Positions 1 through 9,155 are shown, counted from the first letter of the stretch. The stretch is 64,000 nucleotides of DNA from Globicatella sulfidifaciens DSM 15739 (GCF_900167405.1 NZ_FUWO01000001.1:143207-207206); one strand, 5' to 3'. Numbers and translations are program-made. The notes: generated by a model from the sequence alone, not told the origin.

Positions 1-228
1 CACAGCTTCAACAGTTGTATCATTGTCTTCAACGACTTCAGCCTGATTGACTACAGTATCTCCAACTGCTTCAACGACAGTCTCTTCACTGACGGCCTCA
101 ACAACGACTTCATCATAATTAGTCGCTTCCTCTGCTTGTACTTGAGCACTTAATGCCATCGTTGCCAAAACAGATGCTGAAACGGCAATCCATTTACCTT
201 TACTTTTCTTTAAAATTTTATTTCCCAT
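1..228 (-). CDS. Secreted protein, N-terminal part, cut by window edge
   Basis: Reading leftwards from the ATG at 228 there are 76 open codons to the window edge. A lysine-rich start (MGNKILKKSKGKW) is followed by a hydrophobic stretch and a VQA/EE junction near residue 32, a classical Sec signal peptide. The KSKGKWI piece loosely recalls the KxGKxW signals of lactic acid bacterial surface proteins. The mature part seen is acidic, rich in Val, Glu and Thr, with repeats of the V-V-E-A-V kind, as in low-complexity linkers of wall proteins. A GGGGGA ribosome site lies at 241-246. The function cannot be told from this fragment. Confidence 0.75.
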   Translation of the reverse strand, partial: MGNKILKKSKGKWIAVSASVLATMALSAQVQAEEATNYDEVVVEAVSEETVVEAVGDTVVNQAEVVEDNDTTVEAV

Positions 229-353
229 TTTATTATTCGTCCCCCAAAATAAACACTAGCAACAAAACGATATACCCCATCATTTTAGCATATTCAAAAT
301 ATTTATGGTCTTTTACAATGTTACAGTTTCGTGACAAAAGGCAGTGAGCTGTA

Positions 354-396
354 TAAAAAAACAAAGGACTTAGCAACTTTCTCGTCTAAGTCCTTT
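354..396 (-). terminator. Intrinsic terminator after the patatin-like gene
   Basis: Arms AAAGGACTTAG (363-373) and CTAAGTCCTTT (386-396) pair perfectly. On the minus strand the hairpin is followed by a T-rich run, 12 nt past the stop of the phospholipase gene. Confidence 0.85.
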
Positions 397-407
397 TGGG
401 TTATAAA

Positions 408-1253
408 TTAATTTTTAAATAAATATTGTTTCAACGATTCGCTTTTGGTGGTAGCATCGTTGACTCCTAATTGGTACATCGCTGTTAATGCTTGAGCATT
501 TTTCTCTAACCGTCCAATCCGCATCTTTTTAGAAGGCTGGATTACAAAAACTTTGCCTTCTTCTTCTAAATTATTTACTAACTCTAAACTCTGATTGTAA
601 TTCCTTGAGCGTTGTTTCCAAGTGGCCACAAAATTGGGATACCCGCGATAAATCATTTCATATAATCGTGATGAAGTGGTTTCTTTGCGATAGCCCTTTG
701 GTTGCGTTAAAACTACAATCACTTTGTCATATCCCATCGACAAAATCTTCTTAATGGGAATAGAATCAGCAATACCCCCGTCTAAATAAGGCATACCATT
801 AAGTTCAACGATTTGTGAGACTAATGGCATGGCAGATGAGGCACGCAGCACTTCCATTTGGTTTAAAGGATGCGTTATTTTAATATACTCCGCTTTACCA
901 GAATAGAGATTAGTCACTGTCGCATAAAAATCAACACCGGATTGATAGAACGCTTTTTGATCAAAAGGATCCAAACGAAAGGGCACTTCATAATAGGCAA
1001 AATCTTTATTCACAATATTGCCAGTCTTTAATAAATTAGACAGCCCCATATATTGAGGGTGATTTAAATATTTTAAATTATAACGAAGAATGCGTCCAAT
1101 CTGATGAGATGGATAATTAACTCCAAACAAGGCGCCGGCTGAAACAGCCACTATACCATTGACTTTAATCTTTTGGCGCATCATCACATCTAAAACGCCA
1201 GCCGTATAGATGCCACGCATCGCACCACCTTCTAATAGTAATCCGACTTTCAA
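408..1253 (-). CDS. Patatin-like phospholipase family protein
   Basis: A 281-residue protein of the patatin/RssA-like family, predicted to be a cytoplasmic serine acyl hydrolase acting on phospholipids or acyl lipids. The glycine-rich oxyanion loop EGGAMRG is at 8-14, the nucleophile elbow VSAG places the catalytic Ser at 38 (A-x-S-x-G rather than G-x-S-x-G), and the DGG motif gives the catalytic Asp at 158. Length and motif spacing match the single-domain YjjU-like members. The start is TTG at 1253, supported by a GGGGAGA site; no better ATG exists. It seems monocistronic, with its own terminator. The physiological substrate is unknown. Confidence 0.85.
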   Translation of the reverse strand: MKVGLLLEGGAMRGIYTAGVLDVMMRQKIKVNGIVAVSAGALFGVNYPSHQIGRILRYNLKYLNHPQYMGLSNLLKTGNIVNKDFAYYEVPFRLDPFDQKAFYQSGVDFYATVTNLYSGKAEYIKITHPLNQMEVLRASSAMPLVSQIVELNGMPYLDGGIADSIPIKKILSMGYDKVIVVLTQPKGYRKETTSSRLYEMIYRGYPNFVATWKQRSRNYNQSLELVNNLEEEGKVFVIQPSKKMRIGRLEKNAQALTAMYQLGVNDATTKSESLKQYLFKN

Positions 1254-1437
1254 TAAATTCTCCCCTCAACCTTTTGGTTATACCTTATTATCTCTATCCA
1301 TACAATATTTTTTTCTGTCTTAATTCGTCATTTACCAGCACTCACTTTATGTGAAACTGGTATTTAACAGGCGCAATACGTTTATTGGCATTAATCTGCA
1401 ATATTCTTTGAATCACAGTTCCAGTATTACAATTCGC

Positions 1438-2220
1438 TTAAATATCCTTATACTCTACTGATAATGCTTTTTGTACGGCAGGTCTAGCTGCTATTCTTTC
1501 AGTCCAGTCTTTAACATTTTGATAGCTTTCCATATCTAAAAACTCATACGAACCATCATATAATTTATCTTGTGCTAAGCGTCCATACCATGACCAAATT
1601 ATCATATCGGCTATGGTATATTCGTCACCGACCATATAAGCTTGTTGTGATAAATGTTGATCTAAGACATCCAATTGACGTTTAGTTTCCATCGTATAAC
1701 GATTGATTGGATATTCTTGTGCAGTTGGTGCATAGTTATAAAAATGTCCGAAACCGCCACCTACAAAGGGTGCTGCTCCTGTTTGCCAAAATACCCAGTT
1801 CAAACATTCGGTTTTTTCCGCACGATTTTTAGGTAAGAAATGCCCGAATTTCTCAGCTAAGTATAATAAAATCGACCCAGATTCAAAAACACGAAGCGGT
1901 GTTGGTTCAGAATAATCTACCATGGCAGGAATTTTAGAATTAGGATTAATCTTGACAAAATCACTGCCAAATTGATCGCCTTTTCCAATATCAATTTTGA
2001 ACAAATCATAATTAGCTTCCTCAATACCTAATGCTTTTAATTCTTCTAGCATAATCGCCACTTTAATTCCATTGGGTGTCCCTAATGAATAGACTTGTAA
2101 AGGAGCATCACCTTTAGGAAGTGTTTGTTCAAAACGAGCGCCAGCTGTTGGACGATTACCTGAACGATTGTCATTTTCATCTTCCCATTGCCATACTTTC
2201 GGTTTAATATAGTCCGTCAT
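1438..2220 (-). CDS. yghU: Glutathione S-transferase-like disulfide-bond reductase YghU
   Basis: A 260-residue thioredoxin-fold plus all-helical protein that follows E. coli YghU closely from end to end: the PKVWQWE opening, YSLGTPNGIKVAIMLEEL in the glutathione-site domain (about 44-61), NPNSKIPAM, VFESGSILLYLAEKFG and GAAPFVGGGFGHFYNYAP. YghU-type enzymes reduce disulfides with two glutathiones and have weak organic peroxidase activity. No glutathione synthesis gene is nearby, so the thiol source is unknown. It stands alone, 184 bp upstream of the patatin-like gene in the same orientation. A GGAGGT site lies just before the ATG. Confidence 0.88.
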   Translation of the reverse strand: MTDYIKPKVWQWEDENDNRSGNRPTAGARFEQTLPKGDAPLQVYSLGTPNGIKVAIMLEELKALGIEEANYDLFKIDIGKGDQFGSDFVKINPNSKIPAMVDYSEPTPLRVFESGSILLYLAEKFGHFLPKNRAEKTECLNWVFWQTGAAPFVGGGFGHFYNYAPTAQEYPINRYTMETKRQLDVLDQHLSQQAYMVGDEYTIADMIIWSWYGRLAQDKLYDGSYEFLDMESYQNVKDWTERIAARPAVQKALSVEYKDI

Positions 2221-2307
2221 TTTGTTACCTCCATTATTAATTGTTATCTACAGTATAAGTCTTTTAACTTTTCACAACAAATAGAATGCTTTAAGCGCTA
2301 TGGATTG

Positions 2308-2814
2308 TTAACCCAAAATAAACATCAAACTACCACATAATACGCCAATTAAGATGCCGACAATGACATCTTTAGGATAATGAACCCCAACTGCCACCCG
2401 ACAAAAGGCTAATAAAAGGGTTAAAATTAAACAAACCAACCCCAATGATAGTTGCCATTTTAAAATACACATACTGATCATCGTGGCTGAAAATACATGA
2501 CGACTGGGGAATGACTCTCCAGTCTTGTCTCGCTTAAGTAAAGGTTGAATGGGCCACTCCTCATACGGTCTAGGGGCATTGATTACTTTTCTAAATAGGG
2601 ACAACAAGACAAAACTAATGCCCGGCACAATCACCATCAGGCCCCACTCACTGATTGGTCTTTTGGTTAAATAAAAATACAATAATAAAGCTGGATAAAG
2701 AATATACATAAAGGTCGTAATGGATTGATTTAAAAATAAAACCACTTGTTTTAATAGTGGATGAGTATTAAAAAAGCTGGCTATTCGCTGATAAAATATC
2801 AAATAATTATTCAT
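2308..2814 (-). CDS. PAP2 family membrane phosphatase
   Basis: A 168-residue integral membrane protein with about five hydrophobic segments. It has the three PAP2 phosphatase motifs: K76...R82-P83, F-P-S-R-H at 102-106 (usually PSGH, here Arg replaces Gly) and R139-x5-H145-x3-D149. Such proteins hydrolyse undecaprenyl pyrophosphate (BcrC type) or phosphatidylglycerol phosphate. The short length and absence of extra domains favour a BcrC-like role, but the substrate is inference. It is transcribed alone, divergent from nothing obvious, with an AAGGAGCG site before the ATG. Confidence 0.8.
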   Translation of the reverse strand: MNNYLIFYQRIASFFNTHPLLKQVVLFLNQSITTFMYILYPALLLYFYLTKRPISEWGLMVIVPGISFVLLSLFRKVINAPRPYEEWPIQPLLKRDKTGESFPSRHVFSATMISMCILKWQLSLGLVCLILTLLLAFCRVAVGVHYPKDVIVGILIGVLCGSLMFILG

Positions 2815-3009
2815 GATGCGCTCCTTATTAAGGTTATTTGCTTCTATTATAACTAATTCTAAACAAGATACGAATAATTTCTAATGTGTAATTAACAAAA
2901 ATCAATCATCGTCTCCTTATTTAAAACAAATAGTAACGAGTTGTAAATCAATAGAGACTACGATTGACTATGATAATCCCAACCTTTTTTTATATTTACA
3001 ATAAAAAAG

Positions 3010-3102
3010 AATGAACAAGAAGTAGAAAATTGAATGATTTCCACTTTTTTTGCCCACCTTCTCTAAGACGTCACTCAACTCATGCACTGACAATAAACGA
3101 TC
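3010..3102. repeat. Degenerate copy of the window's dispersed repeat
   Basis: The core GAAGTAGAAAAT, then a short spacer, GATTTcc and TTTGCCCACCTTCTC are recognisable, followed by CACTCAACTCATGCACTG, matching the middle of the full repeats at 27999 and 56011. It is shorter and mutated. It lies 3' of the membrane protein gene that ends at 3161, in an otherwise gene-free gap (2815-3160). Confidence 0.5.
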
Positions 3103-3160
3103 AATCAATTGATTGCAGTTATCAACTCTCGGTTGAGCCTTCACAATTTACAGTTTATAA

Positions 3161-3937
3161 TTATTTGGTTATTCTACGAAATGCGCCAATTCTTGGCATT
3201 TTAATATCATAATTGAGCCCCATTATCAGATTGGTCGCCCAGATTCCAAAAAAGAATACTAAGATTGGTCCCACACAAGTCGTAATAATTAATACAGCGG
3301 TAGAGTCAATCATATTGCCAAGACTTCGTTCAAATTTAGCCATTAAATCGGTCGCTGCGGTAGTCATTTGTTCAAATAGATTTTTATCTTGAGTGGCTTC
3401 TTTATTTACCGACTCAGCTTGTTCAAATGTTTGTTCAATTGATGATTGATAATTTTCTTCTATTTTATTTGAAATCCCCACACTAGCTGGGATAATGGTA
3501 AAAATCATAATCCCCATTAAGAAAACTCGCATACCTAAGCGTTTCAAACGGTCGCTTTTTATGGCGAGATTGAGAAGCAATGCACCACAAGCTAAGGGGA
3601 TTAACCATTGCAACGCCACTAAAGGTGTCACCGATAAGAAATATTTTTGCAGCCAAATCCCCGCAAAAACAATTAATAAATAATCGGCAATATCGGCAAT
3701 GTTTTGTGCGACTGGTCCACCAACATCACCAGGGATTAGCGTAATCGCAGTGGAGGTCGTACCCGCTAAAGCAGTTAGAGCTACTACTGTTTCTTTCTTT
3801 TCATCTAAGGTCTCAATCGTCTGTATATTAACATTGGTTACCCAATCGGTATCGGCTGAAAAATAACTGGTAGTACCAATGGCAATGAATAAAATAGCTA
3901 ATAACAAATTTTTAACATTAAAAATTGATTGATTCAT
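3161..3937 (-). CDS. Unknown multi-spanning membrane protein
   Basis: 258 residues from the ATG at 3937, chosen because AGAGGTGAG lies 5 nt upstream and because the reading frame further upstream runs into a repeat. It has an N-terminal hydrophobic segment (about 8-26), an extracytoplasmic-looking stretch, three central hydrophobic helices (about 85-150), then a 50-residue polar, helical, glutamine- and glutamate-rich region (KIEENYQSS to KFERSLG), and a final strong transmembrane helix. I do not recognise a family with known function. The dispersed repeat sits directly upstream of its ribosome site, so expression may be influenced by that structure. Confidence 0.7.
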   Translation of the reverse strand: MNQSIFNVKNLLLAILFIAIGTTSYFSADTDWVTNVNIQTIETLDEKKETVVALTALAGTTSTAITLIPGDVGGPVAQNIADIADYLLIVFAGIWLQKYFLSVTPLVALQWLIPLACGALLLNLAIKSDRLKRLGMRVFLMGIMIFTIIPASVGISNKIEENYQSSIEQTFEQAESVNKEATQDKNLFEQMTTAATDLMAKFERSLGNMIDSTAVLIITTCVGPILVFFFGIWATNLIMGLNYDIKMPRIGAFRRITK

Positions 3938-3959
3938 TTTCTCACCTCTTAAATTAGAT

Positions 3960-4200
3960 AATAAGGGGTGGGTAAGAAGTAGAAAATCGGTTGATTTTCG
4001 CTTCGTCTGTCCCCCGTACCATTGGGAGTAAACCGATGTATAAATTCGATTGCTTTCCGCTTCATCTGTCCACTCTCCGAAACAATAAAGTAGTCTCACA
4101 CTAGATATTAAAACGGTGTTTGAGACCACTCAACTTACGTGCTATAAAATAATAAGATGAGAACAAACTCAATTTATCAAGTTTTGCCCACTCTCACTAA
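3960..4200. repeat. Dispersed structured repeat, full copy with extra arm
   Basis: The left arm GGGGTGGGTAAGAAGTAGAA, the inner mirror GATTTTCGCTTCGTCTG, and the right end TTTGCCCACTCTCACTA are all present. Between them lies an additional partial left arm (about 4010-4078) and the GTTTGAGACCACTCAAC hairpin half. The terminal GGGGTGGG and CCCACTCTC can pair. It occupies the gap between the aldo/keto reductase terminator and the ribosome site of the 3161 gene. Confidence 0.75.
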
Positions 4201-4216
4201 GCCCATTTTATCGAAC

Positions 4217-4281
4217 AAAAAAACTCAATACATCAGACTTACGACCTAATTTGCTTGTCTGAAATATTGAGCTTGTTTTTT
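4217..4281. terminator. Bidirectional terminator downstream of aldo/keto reductase
   Basis: CTCAATA-ca-TCAGAC (4224-4238) pairs with GTCTGA-aa-TATTGAG (4257-4271). An A-run precedes it and TTGTTTTTTG follows, so it can stop transcription on either strand. It serves the minus-strand reductase gene. Confidence 0.75.
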
Positions 4282-4338
4282 GATAGTGCAAGCTTTTGAC
4301 AGTTGCTCATAAAGCACTTCTCTTCCAACAGCAAGTAA

Positions 4339-5304
4339 CTAACGTGCGCCCATAATTTTATGAGGAATATAAGGTTCTTCTAAATATAATAAATCTTCTT
4401 CGCTTAATGTTACTTTTAAAGCCCCGACCGCATCGTCAATATGGCTCGTTTTGGTAGTTCCAATAACCGGCGATAACACCCCTCTAGCCCATTGCCAAGC
4501 TAAAGCAATCTGTTGCATTTTGACGCCATATTTTTCCGCAATCTCATGAACTCTTTTTACAATTTCATAATCTTGTGCTTCAGTCGAATCATATTTACGA
4601 ACTGCAGTCGTATCCGTTTTACTTCTTAAAGTATCTGTATGCCAATCTAAACGCGTTAAACGTCCCGCCGCTAAGGGACTATATGGTGTTAATGATACAT
4701 TAAATTGCTGACAAACCGGAATTAGCTCGCGTTCATCTTCACGATAGATTAAATTATAATGATTTTGCATCGATTGAAAGGGTGCCCAACCATTATCTTT
4801 CGCAATGTTTTGTAAATTATGAAATTGATAACCATACATCGCTGACGCACCCAGTGCACGCACTTTACCGTCTACTACTAATTGATTCAAAGCTTCCATC
4901 GTTTCTTCCATGGGCGTCTCATAATCGAATCGGTGAATAATATACAAATCTAAGTAGTCCGTGCCTAATCGTTTTAACGTTCCTTCAATTTCACGATTGA
5001 TGGCTGCTCGTGATAATTTACCTGGATTAAAATAAACTTTAGATGCCAGAATCACGTCATCACGTTTTAAATTACGTTTTACAATATTCCCAACATATTC
5101 TTCACTCGTACCCTGGGAGTATCGATTAGCGGTGTCAAAAAAATTAATTCCTTGTTCAAAAGCATGTAACATAATCTTTTCGCTTTCAGGCTCTTCTAAC
5201 GTCCATTCATGCATCGTACCTGGCTTACCAAAACTCATACAACCTAAACAAATCTTTGAAACTTCAATATCGGTATTGCCTAATTTTCCGTATTCCATAT
5301 TCAC
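4339..5304 (-). CDS. Aldo/keto reductase
   Basis: A 321-residue NADPH-dependent TIM-barrel oxidoreductase. The catalytic tetrad is visible: Asp57 (FFDTAN), Tyr62 (NRYSQG), Lys89 (ASKVYF) and His124 (YIIHRFD). The C-terminal cofactor-binding stretch GTTKTSHIDDAV is intact. It resembles the YajO/PhdYeFN-like branch that reduces aldehydes and ketones with broad specificity. The start MNMEYGKLG has a plausible GGAGG site upstream; ATG at codon 3 is an alternative. It is a single gene with its own terminator. The natural substrate is not predictable. Confidence 0.88.
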   Translation of the reverse strand: MNMEYGKLGNTDIEVSKICLGCMSFGKPGTMHEWTLEEPESEKIMLHAFEQGINFFDTANRYSQGTSEEYVGNIVKRNLKRDDVILASKVYFNPGKLSRAAINREIEGTLKRLGTDYLDLYIIHRFDYETPMEETMEALNQLVVDGKVRALGASAMYGYQFHNLQNIAKDNGWAPFQSMQNHYNLIYREDERELIPVCQQFNVSLTPYSPLAAGRLTRLDWHTDTLRSKTDTTAVRKYDSTEAQDYEIVKRVHEIAEKYGVKMQQIALAWQWARGVLSPVIGTTKTSHIDDAVGALKVTLSEEDLLYLEEPYIPHKIMGAR

Positions 5305-5385
5305 CCTCCATTTTAATCAAATTCTCATAATGATATTATAAAGGATAGTAGAATGTTTCTCCATTAATTTGCGTCAACCTATGGA

Positions 5386-6183
5386 TTAGATATATAAATT
5401 CTTCTCTTTAAAAATTTTTACAGCTAGAGTAAATAATAGAAATGCGATAACCAAAGCCACTAACACTAAGATATACGCCATCGGCTCGCCAGCTAATAGT
5501 CCTTCACCGTTAAATAAACTAAACACTGTAAAATATTTTAAAAAAACAACTTTGTCGTCAATATTAGAAATCATTTTAAAAACAAACATGACGATAGGAA
5601 TGGCCATACCAACTGCCAAACTTAAGCGGGCATCGGAAAAATAAGTGGAGGCTAAAAAGCTAATGCTCGCAATTAATACCCACAAGCAATAAAGTCCAAA
5701 ATTTAGTTTTAATAAGGAAACTAAATCGGCTTCGGTTGGAAACATCACCCGAATTGTTAAATATTGAATCATTGTCACATAAACAAATAATCCAAACAAT
5801 GAACTTAACAAGACTGTAATTTGTGTCAGTATAACTTTTGTTCGTTTATTATGTCCGGTTAACAACACTACCATTGATCCACGATCAACATAACGTGCCA
5901 CCAAGACATGAGCGCGATTCAGTATGAAAATCATCGGAAAAATCATTAAAATAAAACCGTACAAATATGAAACTAAAAAGCCTAACAAGCTAGTGCTACC
6001 TGCTTTAAATCCGACCGCCGCCATTAAGCCTGGCATTGTTTTAAAAAATTGATCCATCATTTTCATCATGGTCGGATTATACATTCCGATAATAATGGTG
6101 ACATACATGGTTAAAATTAAGCAAATTCCAATAAATAACCACCGACTAGACTTTAATTCTTTAACAAATAATGTACTATTCAT
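5386..6183 (-). CDS. ABC-2 type exporter permease
   Basis: 265 residues from the ATG at 6183, picked because GGAGGT lies 7 nt upstream; the adjacent ATG at 6186 is also possible. The N-terminus (MNSTLFVKELKSSRW) followed by six hydrophobic segments is typical of ABC-2 permeases that pair with one ATPase subunit. The start overlaps the end of the ATPase gene by 8 bp, so the pair is translationally coupled. The cargo is unknown; this class includes antibiotic, lipid and bacteriocin-immunity exporters. Confidence 0.82.
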   Translation of the reverse strand: MNSTLFVKELKSSRWLFIGICLILTMYVTIIIGMYNPTMMKMMDQFFKTMPGLMAAVGFKAGSTSLLGFLVSYLYGFILMIFPMIFILNRAHVLVARYVDRGSMVVLLTGHNKRTKVILTQITVLLSSLFGLFVYVTMIQYLTIRVMFPTEADLVSLLKLNFGLYCLWVLIASISFLASTYFSDARLSLAVGMAIPIVMFVFKMISNIDDKVVFLKYFTVFSLFNGEGLLAGEPMAYILVLVALVIAFLLFTLAVKIFKEKNLYI

Positions 6184-6994
6184 CATCGCCACCTCCATAA
6201 TAATGTAAGAAGATAGACTCAAGGCTAGCTGTCTTAGACACTTTCACTTGATTCCCTATTTGTTCGCCATGATAGTCCTTTGCAAAAGCTAATGCTTCCG
6301 CTTCTGTTGGTAAAGTGACTTGATAAGTACGCATATGCTGCGCTCTTAGGTTTTCAATATTGTCTTTAGCGACAATATGACCGGCACGAATAATCGCAAC
6401 TTGATGACAAGTTCTTTCTACTTCTTCAAATAAATGACTTGAAATGAGTAGCGTCTTGCCTTTCTTTTGTTCTTGTTGAACTAAGTCGACAAAGCGATTT
6501 TGCATCAAGGGATCTAACCCACTGGTTGGTTCATCTAAAATCAATACTTGTGGATCATGCATAAACGCCGATACTAATCCTAGCTTTTGCTTAGTCCCTT
6601 TACTCATCTTTTTGATAACTGTTTTAGTATCTAATTCAAAACGATCGATTAATTCTTTTTGTAAGGTCACATTTTTAAGGCCACGATATTTTTGAATGAA
6701 TTTTAAAAATTCAGTGCCTGTCATTTCATCAAAAAAGGCTATTTCACCTGGAACATATCCTAGATAATCCTGAATCTCATCCGCTTGATACCAGGTATCT
6801 TTGCCTAAAATCTGTGTCGTACCACTGTGTGGACGAATATAGCCCAATAAATGACGGATGGTGGTCGTTTTTCCGGCGCCATTTGGTCCTAAAAATCCAA
6901 AACTTTCTCCTTCTTTTACCTGAATATCAATATCAAAAATGCCACTTGTCTCACTGAATTTGTGAGTCAAATGATCGATGTCAATCACTTTCAT
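6176..6994 (-). CDS. ABC transporter ATP-binding protein
   Basis: A 272-residue nucleotide-binding subunit. Walker A is GPNGAGKT at 36-43, the signature is a variant (MSKGTKQKLGL), and Walker B with D-loop is VLILDEPTSGLDP. A switch His is present in ISSHLFEEVE. A C-terminal extension of about 60 residues (TYQVTLPTEAEALAF...) resembles the small domain of drug-type exporters. First gene of a two-gene operon with the following permease. Upstream DNA to 7288 holds only an A/T-rich promoter-like region; no regulator is adjacent. Confidence 0.9.
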   Translation of the reverse strand: MKVIDIDHLTHKFSETSGIFDIDIQVKEGESFGFLGPNGAGKTTTIRHLLGYIRPHSGTTQILGKDTWYQADEIQDYLGYVPGEIAFFDEMTGTEFLKFIQKYRGLKNVTLQKELIDRFELDTKTVIKKMSKGTKQKLGLVSAFMHDPQVLILDEPTSGLDPLMQNRFVDLVQQEQKKGKTLLISSHLFEEVERTCHQVAIIRAGHIVAKDNIENLRAQHMRTYQVTLPTEAEALAFAKDYHGEQIGNQVKVSKTASLESIFLHYYGGGDDE

Positions 6995-7288
6995 AACAAC
7001 CCCTCCAATATTGAGTATAAGATAACTCTATTATATAGTGAAAACGGATAACTTTATAGCATAATTTTGCAAGAATATTGATTTACACAAAAAAATTTCA
7101 GCAAGCAAAATGCAAAAAATCGGAGGAAATTCTATTCGTTTATACGCCCCCAAGGGTTAATTGAGAACCCACTAAAACAATTAAATAAAATCATAAATAG
7201 CACCATGCGCTTGAATAGTTTTTCAATGAAAATTATTGTAATGGGATAGTATCCTATATAATATTCGAATGGCACTTTTCAATGATGC

Positions 7289-7855
7289 CTATTCTGAACT
7301 TTCCTTCAGTTTCTCAACCGTATCCTGATGAATCAGCTCCCTTAAGTGTGTTAAGTATGACGAAAAACTCACTCGGTCATTGGCATAAACCAAATTAAAT
7401 TCCTTTTCATGTTCAGTCCAAGTAGTTAAATCAGACAAATTATGTTGAATCAAAGCTTCTAAACTATCAATAGCTTTATAAACCTTGGCTTCCAATGTCT
7501 CTTTCGCTTCCATTTCATTATAAAGTGCCAACATTTCCGTTTGATACGGTTCCGGAATTGTTGCAATCCATTGATTCAACAACTCTTCTTCAGTTTTGCG
7601 ATCTTGATCTTTCTTTTCAAATGCCGGAATATCTCCTGTAAAACATTCGCCTAAATCATGAATAATGATCATTACCATCACTTTTTGAAAGTCTACTTCA
7701 GGAAACTCATCTCTTAAAAAGAAAGCCATTAACGACATCATCCAAGTATGTTCGGCCACGCTCTCATGTCGTCCCTTAGAGGTATAACAATGGCGCGTCG
7801 TATCTTTCAAATGCTCAGCAACTGATAAAATTTCTAAAAACTTTCTTGCATCCAT
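7289..7855 (-). CDS. HD-domain hydrolase, YfbR/HDDC2-like
   Basis: A 188-residue metal-dependent phosphohydrolase. The HD signature is clear: His36 in SVAEHTW, His66-Asp67 in IIHDLGECFTGD, and a later Asp (KAIDSLEALIQH). Relatives are 5'-deoxynucleotidases that act on dNMPs or other nucleotide scavenging substrates. It is a lone gene with an AAGGAGTTG site. The 6995-7288 gap downstream contains no gene. Confidence 0.82.
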   Translation of the reverse strand: MDARKFLEILSVAEHLKDTTRHCYTSKGRHESVAEHTWMMSLMAFFLRDEFPEVDFQKVMVMIIIHDLGECFTGDIPAFEKKDQDRKTEEELLNQWIATIPEPYQTEMLALYNEMEAKETLEAKVYKAIDSLEALIQHNLSDLTTWTEHEKEFNLVYANDRVSFSSYLTHLRELIHQDTVEKLKESSE

Positions 7856-7984
7856 TCTCTCAACTCCTTATGAATTACTTTTATTCTAACATAAAGACGT
7901 AATAAAACAGGACACAAATTTGATTCTGTCCAAATGACATACACAGATTACATAAACACGCCACAAAAATTTAGAGCCTTTTTC

Positions 7985-8030
7985 AAAAAATAAAAAAAGC
8001 GTAAAACCACCACAAAGTGATTTTACGCTA
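7985..8030 (-). terminator. Terminator of the YitT-family gene
   Basis: AGCGTAAAA-CCAC (from 7999) pairs with GTGATTTTACGCT (ending 8029) around a short loop. On the minus strand it ends in a long T-tract, 7 nt past the stop codon at 8037. Confidence 0.85.
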
Positions 8031-8036
8031 TACTTT

Positions 8037-8783
8037 TTATGCTTGTTTAACACGACTTACTTCTACTTTCACCGTTGGAATTTCTACTTCAAATTGACCG
8101 ATGATAAATGATGAAATAAAGGTCGTTAATAGTGAAATTAAACCATTGACCAGCGGCATATATAAGATAACGGATAAAGTTAACACTAGAATATCTGCTA
8201 AAAAGTAGGCTTTTCCTAATGAAATTGAGGTGCGATTGGCCACGATTAAGGCATAACAATCATCGCCACCGGCTACACACCCGCGTGATACTACCAGTCC
8301 ACAACCAATTCCCAATAATAAACCGCCTAAAATGGCCGCTACCACTGGTAGATGTTCTAATGAAGGTAATACCGGACCGACTGCTTCCACTAAGGAATAC
8401 ATTAGGACATAGATCAATGTTGAAAAAATGGCTTTTTTAAAGAATCCTTCTTTTAACAATAAAATTCCCAAGCCATATAATAAAATATCAATTGGCAAAT
8501 TAATAATGCCGGGACTCAAATGAGTTAATTTTGATAGGACAATTGATAAGCCAATAACGCCACCTTCGGTAATTTTGGCTGGAATATGAATATTGACAAT
8601 CGCAAAACACATAATCAAGTTTCCTAGCAAAATCATCCCAATATCACCCCAGGATAATTCTAACCATGCTACTAATCGCTTCAAAGTAAAAGAATATCCA
8701 CGATGAGCCAGCTTTAAGCTTTGATTTGACAACGCTTGGATCTTGGTAAACAACGACTTATTTTTTCTTACTACTATTTTCAT
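8037..8783 (-). CDS. YitT family membrane protein
   Basis: 248 residues from ATG 8783 (GAGGG site). Five or six hydrophobic helices form the YitT_membrane unit, with the characteristic ITEGGVIGLS and SRGCVAGGDDCYAL segments. The usual C-terminal DUF2179 cytosolic domain of YitT proteins is absent; the protein stops after the last helix with EVEIPTVKVEVSRVKQA, so this is the short form. Transport substrate unknown. The same frame stays open to a TTG at 8942, which would add 53 residues without matching the family, so the shorter start is preferred. Confidence 0.78.
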   Translation of the reverse strand: MKIVVRKNKSLFTKIQALSNQSLKLAHRGYSFTLKRLVAWLELSWGDIGMILLGNLIMCFAIVNIHIPAKITEGGVIGLSIVLSKLTHLSPGIINLPIDILLYGLGILLLKEGFFKKAIFSTLIYVLMYSLVEAVGPVLPSLEHLPVVAAILGGLLLGIGCGLVVSRGCVAGGDDCYALIVANRTSISLGKAYFLADILVLTLSVILYMPLVNGLISLLTTFISSFIIGQFEVEIPTVKVEVSRVKQA

Positions 8784-9113
8784 CTTTCCCTCTTTTTGTC
8801 TTATGACACAGAGGTTTGCATTTTTGGCCACAAAAAAAGACTGCCCTGGCCGGAATACAAACTCCGTGCTGTACAATCTGATGGTTGTTGATGCTTCTTT
8901 TTGTTTGAAAATTCTTTCTTGTAAGAACTCTGATTCATACAATTTCTTCGAATAGATCCCACATCAGGCACCCTTCTACTTCGAAACTGCTGCTATCAGA
9001 TAAAAACTACCATAACGTACAAGACTCTTTTTTATAGTGAGAATTATGGTAACCACCTGAGAATAGTTTCTCATCGTGATTCTATCATAGCACAATTTTA
9101 GCCTAATTGACAA
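8784..9113 (-). promoter_or_regulatory. Promoter and long structured leader of the YitT gene
   Basis: TTGTCA (9108-9113) and TATGAT (9084-9089) with 18-bp spacing form a good promoter about 300 nt upstream of the start codon. The leader begins with a small hairpin (GAGAAACTATTCTC), then TACCATAA ... TTATGGTA followed by GTTTTTA, which looks like an attenuator. I could not match it to a known riboswitch class. Confidence 0.45.
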
Positions 9114-9155
9114 GTTATTTACAAAACATTTACAATACTCGCTTATGGTTTTCAT

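Noticed and set aside
153-347. Plus-strand 64-codon frame at the left edge
   Set aside because: It lies antisense to the signal peptide of the secreted protein and has no ribosome site or domain.
3937-4129. N-terminal extension of the 3161 membrane protein
   Set aside because: The extension translates the dispersed repeat; a good ribosome site precedes the internal ATG at 3937.
8784-8942. Longer YitT start at TTG 8942
   Set aside because: The added 53 residues match nothing in the family and overlap the structured leader; a GAGGG site sits before ATG 8783.
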